Assembly (NCBI GenBank): GCA_029204225.1
Contig: MU831922.1
Location: 32,793 to 96,792, forward strand
DNA: 64,000 bases
Reading direction: 5' to 3'
From: Diphasiastrum complanatum
Taxonomy: Eukaryota > Streptophyta > Lycopodiopsida > Lycopodiales > Lycopodiaceae
Part shown: positions 42,695 through 55,005 of the stretch, piece by piece
Layout: each line of letters begins with the position of its first letter
Numbering within the stretch: position 1 is the first letter of the stretch
The notes under the pieces: model-generated
Seen by the model: only the letters and a program-made list of their open reading frames with translations
Told to the model about the DNA's origin: nothing
The model's database searches: none
Translations under genes and position numbers: made by a program

Positions 42695-43388
42695 AGTGAG
42701 GAGGAGTGTTAAAAATTCACAATTCTAGCTTGACTAGTTTTGGTCATATGACTTGTAAATAGTTAGATGGTCATGATGTGGCTTGTCACACGTGCCAAAT
42801 AGCATAGGATTCCATTCATAAGGATGTTCTCAAGTAGACCTAAGTGTTAGAACCTTTGGAATGAGTCCAAATTATGCTTAGATACAAGGGAGAAAAAATA
42901 GGAGCTATTTTTGGTAATTTTTGCATTGTTGAGGGATCTCCAAGATTCCAACCCTAACTTGGTAGGGATGAAAGATCCACCAAAATTAGCATTAGGGATA
43001 GGTTTAGGGCTACTCATACCTGCCCAAAACCGTGATGGATCATGTATATATAGGTGATGATATCTCACCAAAATCAATCAAGCAATTTCATGATTTTTCT
43101 CTCATAATGGTGCAATTGCTCTCTATGTTCATAATTGTTTGAGTACTTGTGATTACTAATGATTATAGGATTGAATGTAGGTCTGGTGTACAGTACTCAG
43201 ACTGTGGGAGGCCGTACTTTCACACGTGTGAAGCCTTCTTCAAGGATTTGGGCCATTTAGTGAGGTTCAAGCATAGATTTTTGATGGATTTTGATGGTTC
43301 AACTTGTGCTAATCTTATGAAATCATAATCTATTGTTTCCCTCATCATTTCAAGTGTTTTAGGATCCTTATTTGCTGTAATTTTTACA
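42695..43388 (+). repeat. PPT and 3' LTR of copia B
   Basis: Purine tract AGTGAGGAGGAG (42695-42706), LTR 42707-43388, with TATATATA at 43045-43052 and the TTCACACGTGTGAA palindrome at 43219-43232. Confidence 0.92.
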
Positions 43389-43393
43389 CCTTT

Positions 43394-43574
43394 TGGGGAC
43401 GGATTCTGAATTGGCTTTCGGGTTGGTTGGGATTCCAGTTTTCTTAAGTCTGAATGGTTAAGCTTGTTACGTTTCTGAGCTTTTACGTAAGTGCATAATG
43501 GATGAATGTTAGACTTAAGCGTGTGTTGGGGAAACCGCTCAAGTCCCAGTGCCCTTTGAGGCGCCGGCGCAACA
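43394..43574 (+). repeat. Remainder of the TR-GAG copy 2 3' LTR
   Basis: It continues the LTR exactly where copia B interrupted it and ends ..CGGCGCAACA, the same end as copy 1. Confidence 0.88.
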
Positions 43575-45350
43575 CCTCCCCCCAGCCCAAATAAAACTTT
43601 GTCACAACAAATCATGCGAAGAATGTAGTTTCCCATGAATTTACCACTACGATGGCCTTGTCACTGTCACTTTTTATGGATTCTGTGGATGTTTCTATCA
43701 ACTATATGAACAAGACTTGTAACCCAATGTGAAGCAAATAGTCATTTTTAAAATCAAAATGCCAAATTATATTTATTGAAATCCATACAAAACTTCAATA
43801 GTAAATTATGTCCCTTAATAGTTGTAAAGTTGGGAGTACATTCCACCCCATAACAAGGTAATTGATATATCACGAGAATTTGCCTTATGTAGCGCCTTCA
43901 AATCATTGAAAAATCAAAAAATGAATATTTCATTTTAATAAAATAAAATCAATAAATAGACTGATTTTAATGCTTAAATTTACCTAGGAGTGAAATCTCG
44001 ACTTTTAGCAAATCGTTATAATAGCTTACTGCTATCGTGACAAAGCTTAAAAGTCAAAAAATTGTGGGACACAAATAATCTTACCCATAGAATAAAGCAT
44101 TTGTTCGTAACATTTCTTTGAAGATGATTGAATCTCGCAAAGGTTGTCGTTCCTCAAGAAATTATGATTCCATTGGAGGGAGTGAATACAAAGGTGCCCA
44201 TAAAACACTGAACATCACATTTGAAAGTGACTTAGCTTTTTTGCATATCATAAAATTTGATAATAACCTCACTTATTGTCCAAGGTTCTCCTCAGAGGAT
44301 CAGGATCAGCAAGTAGTGCCTAAGTTCAATGGACTCCAATGTCCATTATAATGAAAGGCTAAAGCGATCAAAATGAAGGCACTCATTAGCAAGACAAGAG
44401 ACCTAGAGGCTAGGAAGATAGTCTCACCTTTTTCTAACTCATTGCACTTCCTCTGGAGTCTGCAGTCTGAGACCGAACCTTTGGGACTCGGTCACTCGGG
44501 AGTCTTGAGTCTTACTGTCTTAACATGAATTTAAAACTTTTAGCAATCCTACCCAGCTCCATAGATTAATAATGAGCTCTTCCGGTCTTCTGTTTTTACA
44601 ATTTTACACTACCTATGTACTATGTACTATTGTTCAAAGGTGACAGTGCAAGTAATTATTCCTCAAACAAATGCAAGCCTGGTCTCGAGTCTGGACTCTG
44701 GACTCTCAGTCTGAGAGTCTCTCGTTGTCGCTGTGCAGTGTGGGACTCGAGACGTACTAGTAACTACTTTGTGCAAGGAACGTATAAGGATTGGCGATGA
44801 GACTTGAGGACTAAGGAGTCGGACTCAGAAGTTTGTAGAGTAGGTGGTGTCCAGTCAGTCCAGACTCCAGCGAACTATATAACAAACTACGGCACAAAGG
44901 ACCAAAGTTGAACGTAGTAATTTAGAGTAGCCTGTAGGTCATAGGTGCTGTGCAAGTCAGAAGAGTCCCTGTTCCGAGTCTGGCAACCCGGGCCGGAACC
45001 GGCGACAAGTCGGGACAAGGCAGTGGGCACATGTGAGTTACTATGAAGTGCTCTTTCTTCGTAGCAGAAGAAGAAGGAAAGCGAAGCTTGCTGCGTTACT
45101 TTAATGTTCACCTAAATCTAGTGTCTTATTATTTACAGCAGTATCGCCTCCTCAGTCCGGATGATCTGAGCTGTTCTGCTCCGCCCGCTCTCTTTATTGC
45201 TTACCTTGTACCTTTATCATTTCATTTAGCGATGCTGACACTATTATTTTATTCCGTACACCGAATCTTAATGTCCCAGTTTGAGCTGTACAAAATACCT
45301 CCTATGCCTAGAAACGTCCCTCAAGTTTCCTTATAATATTCTACTAATGC
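43575..45350. other. AT-rich sequence without identified genes
   Basis: No coding potential that I trust. From about 44450 to 44880 there is a concentration of GAGTC / GACTC pentamers (many copies on both strands), a simple-sequence-like patch of unknown origin. Confidence 0.5.
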
Positions 45351-45352
45351 CT

Positions 45353-45805
45353 GCCCGCCCAACGGCGCACAAATTTAAATGTGAGTGGCGGGCCGTGCCC
45401 ATCCCCCTGCCCGCCCCTGCCCGTGCCCTCCCATGCCGTTGCCTTCACCCTTCCTCATCTTTTTTACGTAAAAACATGGGTTTCCGGGCAGCTCATGCTG
45501 CCCGTGAGAGCGTGAGCTGCCCTGCCCAAAAATCACTTTTCTTTTAGTATATATAGATTAGTAACACCTGCCCGGCCGATGGCGGGCAAATTCAAATGTG
45601 AGGGCGGAGGGCCAGTGCCCATCCCCCTACCCGCCCTGTCCCCGCCCCTGCCCATGCCATCCCCTGGATGTGGCCTTCACCCTTCCCCAGCCTTTTTTAC
45701 TTTGAAACATGGGTTTCTGGGCGGCTCACGCTACCTGTGAGAGCGTGACGGGCAGCGTGAGCTGCTCGAAAACCCAAATTCTTTTAGTATATGTAGATTA
45801 CATAT
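45353..45805. repeat. GC-rich 220-bp tandem duplication
   Basis: Two copies (about 45353-45570 and 45573-45805) start with GCCCGCC or GCCCGGC, share CAAATTCAAATGTGAG, CATCCCCCTNCCCGCC, GCCTTCACCCTTCC, ACATGGGTTTC and end CTTTTAGTATAT.TAGATTA. The GC-rich blocks stand out in AT-rich surroundings. It could be a short interspersed or miniature element present twice in tandem; no gene. Confidence 0.7.
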
Positions 45806-46516
45806 TTGACTTTTAAAAAATAGTTTTTTCTAAAACCTTTAACTCAAAATTGTTGCAGTTTAAAATCCTGGAAATATCATAAATTGCATCCTCTATTTTT
45901 CTTCATATCAACCTAGCTCATTCCAACAATTACTTTCATGGAAGAATGTGTTATAAGGTTAGAAATTAGCCACGTATAAACAAAGAGGTATACAAACGTA
46001 ACTTATATAAAAAGATTGGGCAGAAGATCGAGCACTTGCCATGTATTTTACTAAACATAAATTTTTTTACAAAATAGAATTTTGTCGGTCTTTAAAAAGT
46101 CTTGCATTTTATCTCTTAAATCGGTTATTTAGAAAAATCCGAGCACTGCCTAAGAGTGCATTTTCTACACAACAAGCTTACAAAGTTGAAAAAATATTCG
46201 ATTCTACTTTAACGAGGCAAAAATTTGGTATTTTGGGTTTCTTTTCCTACTTACCTCACGTGTAATGCTAGGAGCTAGGGGTTTTCTTTTCCAACTTACC
46301 TTAGCTATAAGGCTAGATGCTTGGGTTTTCTTTGTACTTTGGAGGTGACTCCAGGAGTAGAATGTGCAACCAAATTTCTCTCTCCTCCAAAATCTGCCAT
46401 TCTTTTTCTGGATTCTGCCATTCTCTCTCCAAAATGCGCATTTTATCTCTGGAATCTGCCATTCTGTCTCGTCATGAATTGCCATTCTCTCTTCACTCTT
46501 GCACCTACATTACATT
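45806..46516. other. AT-rich sequence without identified genes
   Basis: From about 46380 to 46490 a short motif CTGCCATTCT(C/T)T recurs four or five times (a local direct repeat). Nothing else supported. Confidence 0.45.
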
Positions 46517-46615
46517 GTGGAAGGCCTAGGTCGAGGGCCTTCCGTGCAGGTCGAGACCTTGCCCTCGGCCAAAGGGCCCTCCCTGCATAGAAGGCCCTCG
46601 ACCAAGGCCTTCCAC
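46517..46615. repeat. GC-rich foldback hairpin
   Basis: Outer arms GTGGAAGGCCTAGGTCGAGG (from 46517) and the inverse CCCTCGACCAAGGCCTTCCAC (to 46615) pair with few mismatches. Inside, GGTCGAGACC and GGGCCCT are also self-complementary. About 100 bp in all, in otherwise AT-rich sequence. It could be a foldback miniature element or a small-RNA hairpin. Confidence 0.65.
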
Positions 46616-46919
46616 CACACAACAATTAGCTGCTTTCTAAGTTAGCCGACAAGTGCCCAATAAATTTCTGAATTTTGCATACCAAACCACAACTACTACA
46701 ATTAAGAGAAGATTGCACCAAATTAGCTTATTGTGGCCGATCTTCCTTCAACATTCGTCTGCAAAAAGTTGAAGGTCTAACACAAAATAAGATAAAGGTG
46801 AGCTAAAGTGTGATAACATGGGCTTGAATCCCCCCCCTTAGTTTTAGATGTGGCCTAACCACCCATGTTAAAGACTTGTTCAACCTTTAAGCCATCCCTA
46901 ATCTTTAAGACCTTAAATT

Positions 46920-47460
46920 TTATTACATTTCTAGAAATCGGACCCCTCTTGAGAATAGGATAATTCCATTGTCCATAGATGATTTTTTGTTAGCCCTTAA
47001 GTGCCTAAACAAAGAGAGAAGTTTAGGCATTAACAGAGTCTACCCTAACTTCTTCCTAGCCCACCATAACTCTCTATTCTAATAGTAAAACTTTGATACA
47101 GAGTTTGGTGACCTTTTCTCAACCCTACTCTATTTGCGGATATCTCTAGATCCCTCCTTGAATATGTGATGACGATCTTATCAAATTGTTCCCTAGATCA
47201 GTCAAAGACTTTAGAACTCTCAACGTGCTCAATACTTCTAAAAGACTATAGCTAGATCCCTTGCCATGAAGTTCACTTCCTTACTTCCCATGATTGTCTC
47301 TCAGGATTAGTAAGGATTCATTAAAGATCCATTTTTGACATCAATCTCAATGTTTGGGCCACTATAGACAATAATGTACCAAAACAACATTGCTACATTA
47401 ATCAACATTGATTTGGAAAAAGGCCCTTTCCCTTTCAAATGCTACAAAGCTTTTGGCTCA
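46920..47460 (+). pseudogene. LINE reverse transcriptase relic
   Basis: Plus-strand translation, across frame changes and stops, gives IDDFLLALKCLNKERSLGI (about 46970-47035), then FFLAHHNSLF, LLPMIVSQ-stop-QGFIK (about 47280-47325), then NNIATLINIDLEK (about 47385-47420). These match in order the plant L1-type RT signatures (alternation of the 'al..l..gkapG.dG' start, 'e.f...w', 'is..Q.gFi.gr' and 'a.l.iDfeKAyD'). Heavily decayed; family not resolved. Confidence 0.5.
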
Positions 47461-48288
47461 CCACATTATTAAATTACTCTCATCAAGGCCCTATTCACCC
47501 AACTAGTTCTTCTATGCACTTTCAAATCATCGTTTCTAGAAAGTTGTGTATACACTATGATATAAGACAATGATACCATCTTTACACCCTTTATTCGCTT
47601 TTAGCCACCAAAACCTCTTTCCCACTACTTGCAAGAAAAAAAATTATCCAAAAAGTTTACCCTTTTCTTCATTCATAGAAACCTTCCTTTCGTCGGCCCT
47701 CAAGAAAACATGTTTACAACTTGGACACTTAGCTATCAATTGCATGTTGGTACAGAAGAAATTTTCTAGTAAATAGATTGACAAAATCATAAAGTTAAGA
47801 ACTAGGCTATTATTTTTGCTTTCTACACTCCTCAAAACAAGATAAAGAGGATATTCACTTTGACTTGAAAACTTGGATCCTTTAAAAAAAAAAAAAAAAC
47901 CCTCTTTGCCAACTTAGCTATTATAGTTGGTATATTTGATAATGGGCTTGATTTCATTGTAAAAAATATAAACACCTTTGAAAAACTACATACGTGAAGC
48001 ATTCTACCTCTTATTGTTTTGAATAACTTGATCATCCTTTGAACAAGCAAAAAATAGAACACCATCTAATGAAGGAACGAGTTTAGAAATGTTTTCAGTA
48101 TATAAGTTTTGTGAGTTTTTTTAATCAGTATCAATGATTGTCAAGACCCATCATTTTGGGTATTCTGATGTGCCAACTATTATTGGTGTCTTCAAGGTAA
48201 CTCATTGTTGCAATGTTTTGAAGTGAATGGATGTCTTCTAACTTCTAGTATTTCCTTGTCTTATTTGTCATGTCCTACATGTGATTAG
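47461..48288. other. AT-rich sequence, nothing identified
   Basis: It includes a 16-base A run near 47884. Part may be the continuation of the LINE relic, but I see no motif. Confidence 0.4.
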
Positions 48289-48674
48289 TGTGAAAAATAG
48301 TCCAAATTGGCAAATATCAACTTGAGGCCTAAATATGAAAATTTCAATTAGTTTGACCAAGGGTCAAATTGGAGGCCACATGTGTGAAAATTATGTGGAG
48401 GGTGGCAAGAAATTCTAAATGACATTTTGATATTGTTTTATGTACATATTTCAGAAGACAGTGTGGTCATTGTCAAAAGTCAATATAGACCATTGATTTG
48501 ATGGATGGTGGAGTTTTAAGGCTTAACCCTACTTCTAGAACCTTTCAAATGTGGCCTACTATAGCTATAAATAGATGAATACTTTAAAATTTTAGTAAGT
48601 TAATGTACATACCTCATTTTGGTGATGATATTAGAGGAGTGTAAAGATCACCAAATGAAGATCTGACTAGATCA
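48289..48674 (+). repeat. Remnant of a copia-type LTR
   Basis: It starts TGTGAAAAATAG, has AATTGGCAAAT..ACTTGAGGCCTAAAT near its start as in the copia A and F LTRs, a CACATGTGTGAA motif at 48377-48388 and a TATA-like CTATAAATAG at 48565-48574. It is cut at 48674 by the next LTR; no PBS remains. Confidence 0.5.
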
Positions 48675-49120
48675 TGTTGCAAAACAACCAAAAGGACACC
48701 TGTGGAGCAAAACCACCCATCCAAACCTAGATCCCTCCTGGAGTTTCCTCCTGCACCTAGCCCCCAAGCCATAGTGAAGAACCTAAGAGAGAGGAGGAGA
48801 AGCAGGCTCAAGAAACTGAATTTCCACTAGACTTATTCTCCTGAAGAGAGAGAGAATATTCTCTTTAGGATCCCCATGCAACCCATATTGAGCTATTGAC
48901 CTCCTATTCTTGCATGAAAGCAGTCATTCACTATGCATGTACTCCTATGTCCAATTATAGGTCTGGGCCCTCATATGATTATTAATTACTTTACAGGCCA
49001 AGCCCGAAATGATTGCATAACCAATAACCATATACACCTGGAGTGACCTGCTATCCACGTGAGGAATTATTCCGATTCCCTTGTACAGGACATGGACGTA
49101 ACATTCTTCCCCCCTTAAAC
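48675..49120 (-). repeat. Gypsy-type LTR (48675-49103) and PPT (49104-49120)
   Basis: Minus strand: TTTAAGGGGGGAAGAA then TGTTACGTCC... ending ..GTTTTGCAACA at 48675. The tract preceded by GTTCTGAGGACAGAAC is typical of the 3' end of plant chromovirus-like gypsy elements. Upstream of it the minus strand yields a short chromodomain-like stretch (LVGQIEGNDSWEELKAY, about 49135-49215) with stops. Confidence 0.5.
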
Positions 49121-52100
49121 CAGTTCTGTCCTCAGAACGAGTACTAGGGAAAATCCAATTTGTATGCTTTTAACTCTTCCCATGAATCATTACCCTCAAT
49201 TTGACCAACCAACTTAAGCAAGCACACAAGGATAAAACAATTTCTCAATTGTTTGTCTCTGATCCTGAGTACTCATTTAGGGTCCAAAGTACATTGAGCG
49301 ATAAATCTTTCAAATGGGCAAAATCTTCAATACATCAAACCATCATCATCATATAAACTAAATTTACATGATACACCGGATGAACAGTCGACCAAACTTG
49401 AATATTAAGTTTAAAAGCTAACAAATCAATCATTTAACTTTCACAATTACCCTGAAAATCAATCTTTAGTCTGACTTCAATATCAAATAAGTATTTAGAG
49501 ATGGGATAATTCTCAAATTATCTATCTCAACACTGAAATACTATATTGACCTTTTAGAAGTACACTAAAAGACAAATTTCCCTATTGGTTTTGATTCTCT
49601 CCAATCTAATAACATCACCTTCATGTACCTCAATTTACATGAATCACTGGGTGAGTCCTCACCTTATATTGGAAATCAATGTTCAAAAGTTCAAGATCCA
49701 AAACAATTATAGTCCAAGACTATCCACAATTACTTGTAGACCTGTCATAAATGCTTCTTGGTACAAAACTCATCCCACCAAAATCTCTTAGGAGATCCAT
49801 CAAGATAAAAATGACTTCAACTCAGTCCTGAGTACCCCAAAATACTCTCCTGAGATAAGTGCTCTATCCCTAGCATCATATGCCAGAAAAATAACAACCA
49901 TTCAATCTTGATAGACTTAAACTGCTCCTAATTAACTGGAGATTTTAGGCTGAAAAATAGTACACAAGCATTCCTAGACTACAATCTATAAAGGTAAGCA
50001 AATTTCTCATAAGTAAACAATTACTTAATGAAAATGCCTGTGAGATCCAAACAATCTCAAGTTTGTATACAAATTTAGAGTTCAAATAACAAATCTAAAT
50101 TTTAACTCCACCAATTGATCAAGAATTACTCATCATCTTAAAAATCATCATGTTTCCCATATAATCATCTAATGACCTTTAAGTATCAATTTATGATCCT
50201 TCAATCATAAACATTTAGAATCTTATGATTCGTCAATCATAATCTATCAGATTCTAAACCCATAATCATTTAGAGATACTGGAGTATATGCCTAACATAC
50301 CACTCAGGAAATATAAGAAACATTCTAAAATCTTTTCCACAAGGAAAATTATTGGATTCCAAGAATATTCTTCCATCTTGATTCTTAACCAGATTATGAG
50401 CTCCAAATTCTACAATCAACCAAGAGATTAAAGACCATTATAACATTTGTCTTTAACAAATAATAAACTTCATACAATCACCTAGAACCACATCTAGAGA
50501 TTATAAAGTTCTGCTGAATTCCAACTGAATTTAGTGGTTATCCTTGACATTAGTTAGACTCTGTCATCCAATGTATGTATATGAGCTCACTGGGATGTAG
50601 TCAATAACTTAGGATATTTCTCCTTCAAGAAATATTCTATATCAATAATCTTCTATATTCTATGCACAGTTCTCATAAATGAATCCAAATGACTCACTAA
50701 TCATGTGACTTATAAGCAATATAGATCAAAATAAATAGTTCCCCGGTGAATTTTCTTCACACTGCTTACTTATCCAATTAACTTCTAATCAGGATTAATC
50801 CAATTACTCAAGTTAATTGTAAATGATTCAGAAATCTTAAATGTCTAGGTGCATATCTCAATTATACATGTATAACAGCACATTTAGATCTTCTTCCAAA
50901 CCATAAAATAAGTTAATGAATTATCCTTTCCACAGAAAGAGACATTAACCTGCAAGTAACTGTTCCACACATTACTTGTTCATATGTCTATGCACTCTGA
51001 CTAGTTTAAGTATATGATATAAACTCAGTACATAGGAAACACATAGTAGATCCACAAGATTAAGATGTACATAAGCAACTTATCCAACTATGTTCCTATA
51101 CATAAACATAGGCTATAAACTGACAGATATCACGATCTGCATATGTTACTCACATAATTCACTGAGAATCTTGCAACTCAGCTACCAAAGAACTCTATTT
51201 CTCATGAGTAAATAACATATCTAGGAAATCTTTGAAGTGAATAATTCCACATCACAAGTTTTCCAACCATCTAACTCTTATTAACAAAATTTCTCTACCA
51301 ATCAGCCTACAACAGATCTTAGCATACAAACCAAGATTAGGCTAACTCATACAGACATCTTTGGACATAGAGTTAAGATTAAAACTTTATTCCACTGATC
51401 CAATCCATATCAAAATGGTACTTGGTTACAATCAGTGAATCTTAATTTAATCTTTATCAATACTTCCCATATTAATGAATATCTCACAGCTCAATAACCC
51501 CAAAACTCATCTAGTTCCAGATTATTCAAAATAATCACTTAGAGAGCTTGTCTATTTCAAATTGGATAGTTCTACCATTGCACACATACAAGATTTTTTT
51601 TCAAAATCAATGCAACTGGCTGATTCCTCGAAAGACTCATCCCTATCTTTTCTTCCCCCCTTTTAAAAAAGAAATACCATAATTTTGATTTAAAAGTTCT
51701 CAGGAGACAACGTATAAGATATCAAAGATTCGAAAAAGTCGGTAATAAGTATCCATTACTATTACAAACGAGACTTTTTCCTCAGAATTGTAGAATATCT
51801 TATTCTGAATGATAAAAATATTAACTTTCGATAATCAACTATCAAATAGAGACTAACGTTAGGGTTCAGGAACCCTAAGTTCCGAGCCGTATTCAAAAAT
51901 CTTATATGGAAGTACAATTTCATATAATTATAACAGTCCTTCATAACAGAGTTCTACACTAGAAGGAATTATATGAATCTCAATCCAATTGTCATGTAAT
52001 AAGAAATTTTTAAAGAGTAGAGGTCTAATATAATAGAGAAATAGATTTAAGGGCTTCCATATTTTGTAATTAATGAGATACCATTAAGGGATCGATCTAT

Positions 52101-52950
52101 ATCTCATAATTCCCAAAATACCCTTAACAAAAACCAATGGACTCTATTAGTATTACCATTACAGCAATCCCTAACCATCGGTCTACAGATCATTCTACCC
52201 AAGAAATCCCCTTTATAATCATTGATGTCCCATACCACCAACTTTTCCTCCAAGAATCCTCTACATCCAGATCTATTTTGCCCAATTTTGAGCCCCCTAA
52301 TGGTGTCTAATCCCTTACAAACTTCATGACAGCTCAGGGAAAGCTTCATTACATCTCTGAAAGCATTCATACCAAGTCTTGGCTGAGAATTTTGAGATCT
52401 ACCCCAAAATTAGTCCAAAAAACTTCAAAAAACCTTGGTTTTTTGACCGATTTTGACCAAAATTTGTGGGAAAAACCCACAAATTCGTGCAATCAGATCC
52501 AAATCCCTGTAAATACATTGCATGCAAGCACCAAAAGTTCTGATTCTAGTCAAACATGGTTTCTATAGCCCATTTATGGTCCAAAAACCTCAATTTTTGG
52601 TCCAAAATCACTATCTAATCAACCTTTTGACTATTCCAACATCATGCAATCATTAGATCCAATCAATAATGACTGTAAAACAGCAAGTACAATCTGGAAA
52701 ACGTACTACACCAGTACCTATGATCAATTTCAAGCTTAAAACTTCAAATTTAAGTGAAAAATCCACTTAAACCATAAAAAATCCATAGATTTCCACCAAA
52801 AACTATGGAGAAACCCCATAATTATGATCTTTAAGCTGAAAGTACACCAAATTCAGAGAAGTCACCTACTTGGAGATCAATTCCACCACCTAAAGGAATT
52901 GCAAAATGAGTTGGTGAGCAAGGATTTTCTATATGCCAACATGCAAGCAA
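49121..52950. other. Long AT-rich stretch, probably decayed gypsy interior
   Basis: About 3.8 kb without a trustworthy frame on either strand. It lies on the internal side of the LTR at 48675-49103, so it is probably the eroded interior of that element. I could not find the partner LTR. Confidence 0.35.
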
Positions 52951-52959
52951 GGGGGGAAA

Positions 52960-53260
52960 CATCAACCCATAAACTCAAAGGAAAATAAAGAAGTATTTTC
53001 CATCAAAAGAAAGAGAAAGAACAAATCCAAGAGAGGTAGCAAGCAAAAATACAAGTTCATTTTGGAAGGGTGTACTTCCTTACATGAAAGGTAACATGAA
53101 CAATTCTCAAGTTCAATGTTTGCATTATGGTGAATTTGTTCATTGTGCAAGTGAATGTTTTATGAGGAATAGAGAGACAACAAATAGTTGTTGTAGTCAA
53201 AGCAATAGCACTAATGATGCTAATGATGACACCCAAAGATGGTGGTGGTTTGATTTTCTT
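52960..53260 (+). pseudogene. Copia gag zinc-knuckle relic
   Basis: A basic stretch (KRKRKNKSKRGSKQKYK) is followed by QVQCLHYGEFVHCASECF (about 53110-53165), a CCHC knuckle with the second Cys changed to Tyr, and then acidic and Trp-rich residues where a protease should start. Beyond about 53260 similarity is lost. Confidence 0.5.
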
Positions 53261-53628
53261 TGATGGAGGCATGATTTGCATTGGAGGTAATATGTCTAGT
53301 CTTGTATCTTGTGTTGATTCTTTTGATCCAACTATATGATTCTCATTGGAGGGGCCAAAGGTGGTTTTCTTGTAACAAGAAAGAACGATTGTGACTTTGG
53401 AGGTTGTACTTGAAGCACACATGGCAATACAAGCAAGGTTAATGGTTCAAGATTAACGATTTCTATGATTTAAGAAATGGTCAAGTATGGAAGATTCTGA
53501 TGGAGAGTTCTATTGAGACTCTTGGTTTGATTTTGTTTTAGCTCAATATGTCAAGAAAGGTGTGCTTTATGATGTTTTGGCTCATATTCCATCTTTATCA
53601 CCTTTGAAAATATTTATTAATTCTAGAG

Positions 53629-53922
53629 ATGGATTATTTCCAACATGGTTGCATAAAAGGAGTTAATGGATCTATATTTGATTCTTCATTGAGTCATGAC
53701 ACTAGAAAGGATCTGTCTTTAGATGACAAAAAAGTTGCACTGAGCTATAAAAAATCGGAGAAGACTAAAGAAGATGTATTTTTAGCATGTATTTGTGACA
53801 ACAAGAGAGCTATTAGAGAGGATGTTGTTGGAGTTAATCTTGCTCCTACTCACCTAATTTTATCTTTTGAGAACTTATATCCACTATACATACTCACTCC
53901 TTATAATAGCTTGCAAAAATGA
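53629..53922 (+). CDS. 97-codon open frame, unknown
   Basis: The frame includes HDTRKDLSLDDKKVAL and EDVFLACICDNKRAIRED. I do not recognise it. It ends just before a probable LTR and may belong to the same decayed copia as the knuckle at 53110, or be chance. Confidence 0.2.
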   Translation: MDYFQHGCIKGVNGSIFDSSLSHDTRKDLSLDDKKVALSYKKSEKTKEDVFLACICDNKRAIREDVVGVNLAPTHLILSFENLYPLYILTPYNSLQK

Positions 53923-53924
53923 AC

Positions 53925-55005
53925 TGTTACTTGTGATAGTCTACAATATTACATTATTAGAATAGTCTGTAGAAGAACACAGATATTCGAGACAACGCAA
54001 AGCACTATTTGATCATGCTAATGTATGCAGACACTTATCATTCTCCACTTATTGACTACAGTTCAAAATGTAGAAAGTACTGATCAGATTAGTCTCCTCT
54101 TGAAAACACATAGTTTATAAGAATTGATTAGATGATAAACTCGACTTTTTATTAATATATATATACAAAGAGAGTAGGAGCGGAATAAGAATTATCAAAA
54201 TCAGAATCAATCGAAAAAGTGAGAGCATCTAAACCAATTGAGAGATAGACTTATCGGTCAGTTTTATCTTTGATCAACTGAAGAAGCATAGTAGGATCAT
54301 AGTGCTCAACGCACATCTACTATGAACTTCATCAGTCACATATTCCTTTCATGATCTGATCATTGTATTACAATAGCTTCAATTCATAGATTCTCTATTA
54401 TGTATATATTTGTTAATCATATGTCGAATGCTCTCGTGTTCCTTCTCTTTAAAGAAAAAAATTCTTATTTCATAGATTAACGTAGAATATCAATCGAAGA
54501 ATACATGGCTATCACAAATACCTAAGTTATTTGCACTCTTCATGCGTGGACATCTACGTAAGATATTCTACTAAGTTAAATGAATGATATAATTATCTAG
54601 TGATTCGACCAAACATCAAAAAATCGTTCTAGTATGAAGTAAAATGATTATTTTTCTCTTGGGGACATTCCACTATGTCATCGAATATCTCCAACAAGTG
54701 GTATTAGAGCAGGTTCTAGTTATCTATCGAGTTCACGATTATTGCAGGTCTGTGTTCTTAATATCATTCTTTAATCATGAAAGGTTCAACCTATTCCATT
54801 GATTAACAAGTTCAACGTGATGACTTTCACATGTGGAAGGTCGAGAATGATTCTGATAAAAAAAGAGCTATGGGGATACGTTAACGGTTCGATAGCCAAA
54901 CCGGCTGAACTAAACTTGATCTTTGACAAATTGGGAAGCATAGAATGTAGTGTTTTCTTATTCAAAAACAAAAATATATTTATTGTCATAACAAAGGCGA
55001 TTTAA
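53925..55005 (+). mobile_element. Old copia remnant: LTR, PBS and gag start
   Basis: Probable LTR 53925-54696 (TGTTACTTGTG...TCTCCAACA), then TGGTATTAGAGCAGG at 54699, one base off the initiator tRNA-Met PBS, then a decayed gag start from about 54790. That gag gives KFNVMTFH.W across frames and ELWGYVNGSIAKPAELN in the frame 54799-55005, a pattern typical of copia gag N-termini. Confidence 0.55.

Larger units (their letters stand above)
37228..43393 (+). mobile_element. Copia B: young, nearly complete Ty1/copia element with one frameshift
   Basis: LTRs 37233-37914 and 42707-43388 (682 bp each), PBS 37915-37927, leader, polyprotein 38726-42692 in two frames, PPT 42695-42706, target duplication ccttt (37228-37232 and 43389-43393). 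By eye I find three LTR differences (near 37308, 37315 and 37892), so it is about as young as copia A. The frameshift probably makes this copy non-autonomous. Confidence 0.94.
34084..43574 (+). mobile_element. TR-GAG copy 2, 5'-truncated, with copia B in its 3' LTR
   Basis: Gag-protease remnant 34084-36140, 3' untranslated segment, PPT 36493-36506, 3' LTR 36507-37232 continued at 43394-43574. The LTR pieces join perfectly across the ccttt duplication made by copia B. The 5' LTR, PBS, leader and about the first 50 gag codons are absent, replaced by LTR-B. The bases after the LTR end (cctcc) are candidate target duplicate. Confidence 0.85.
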
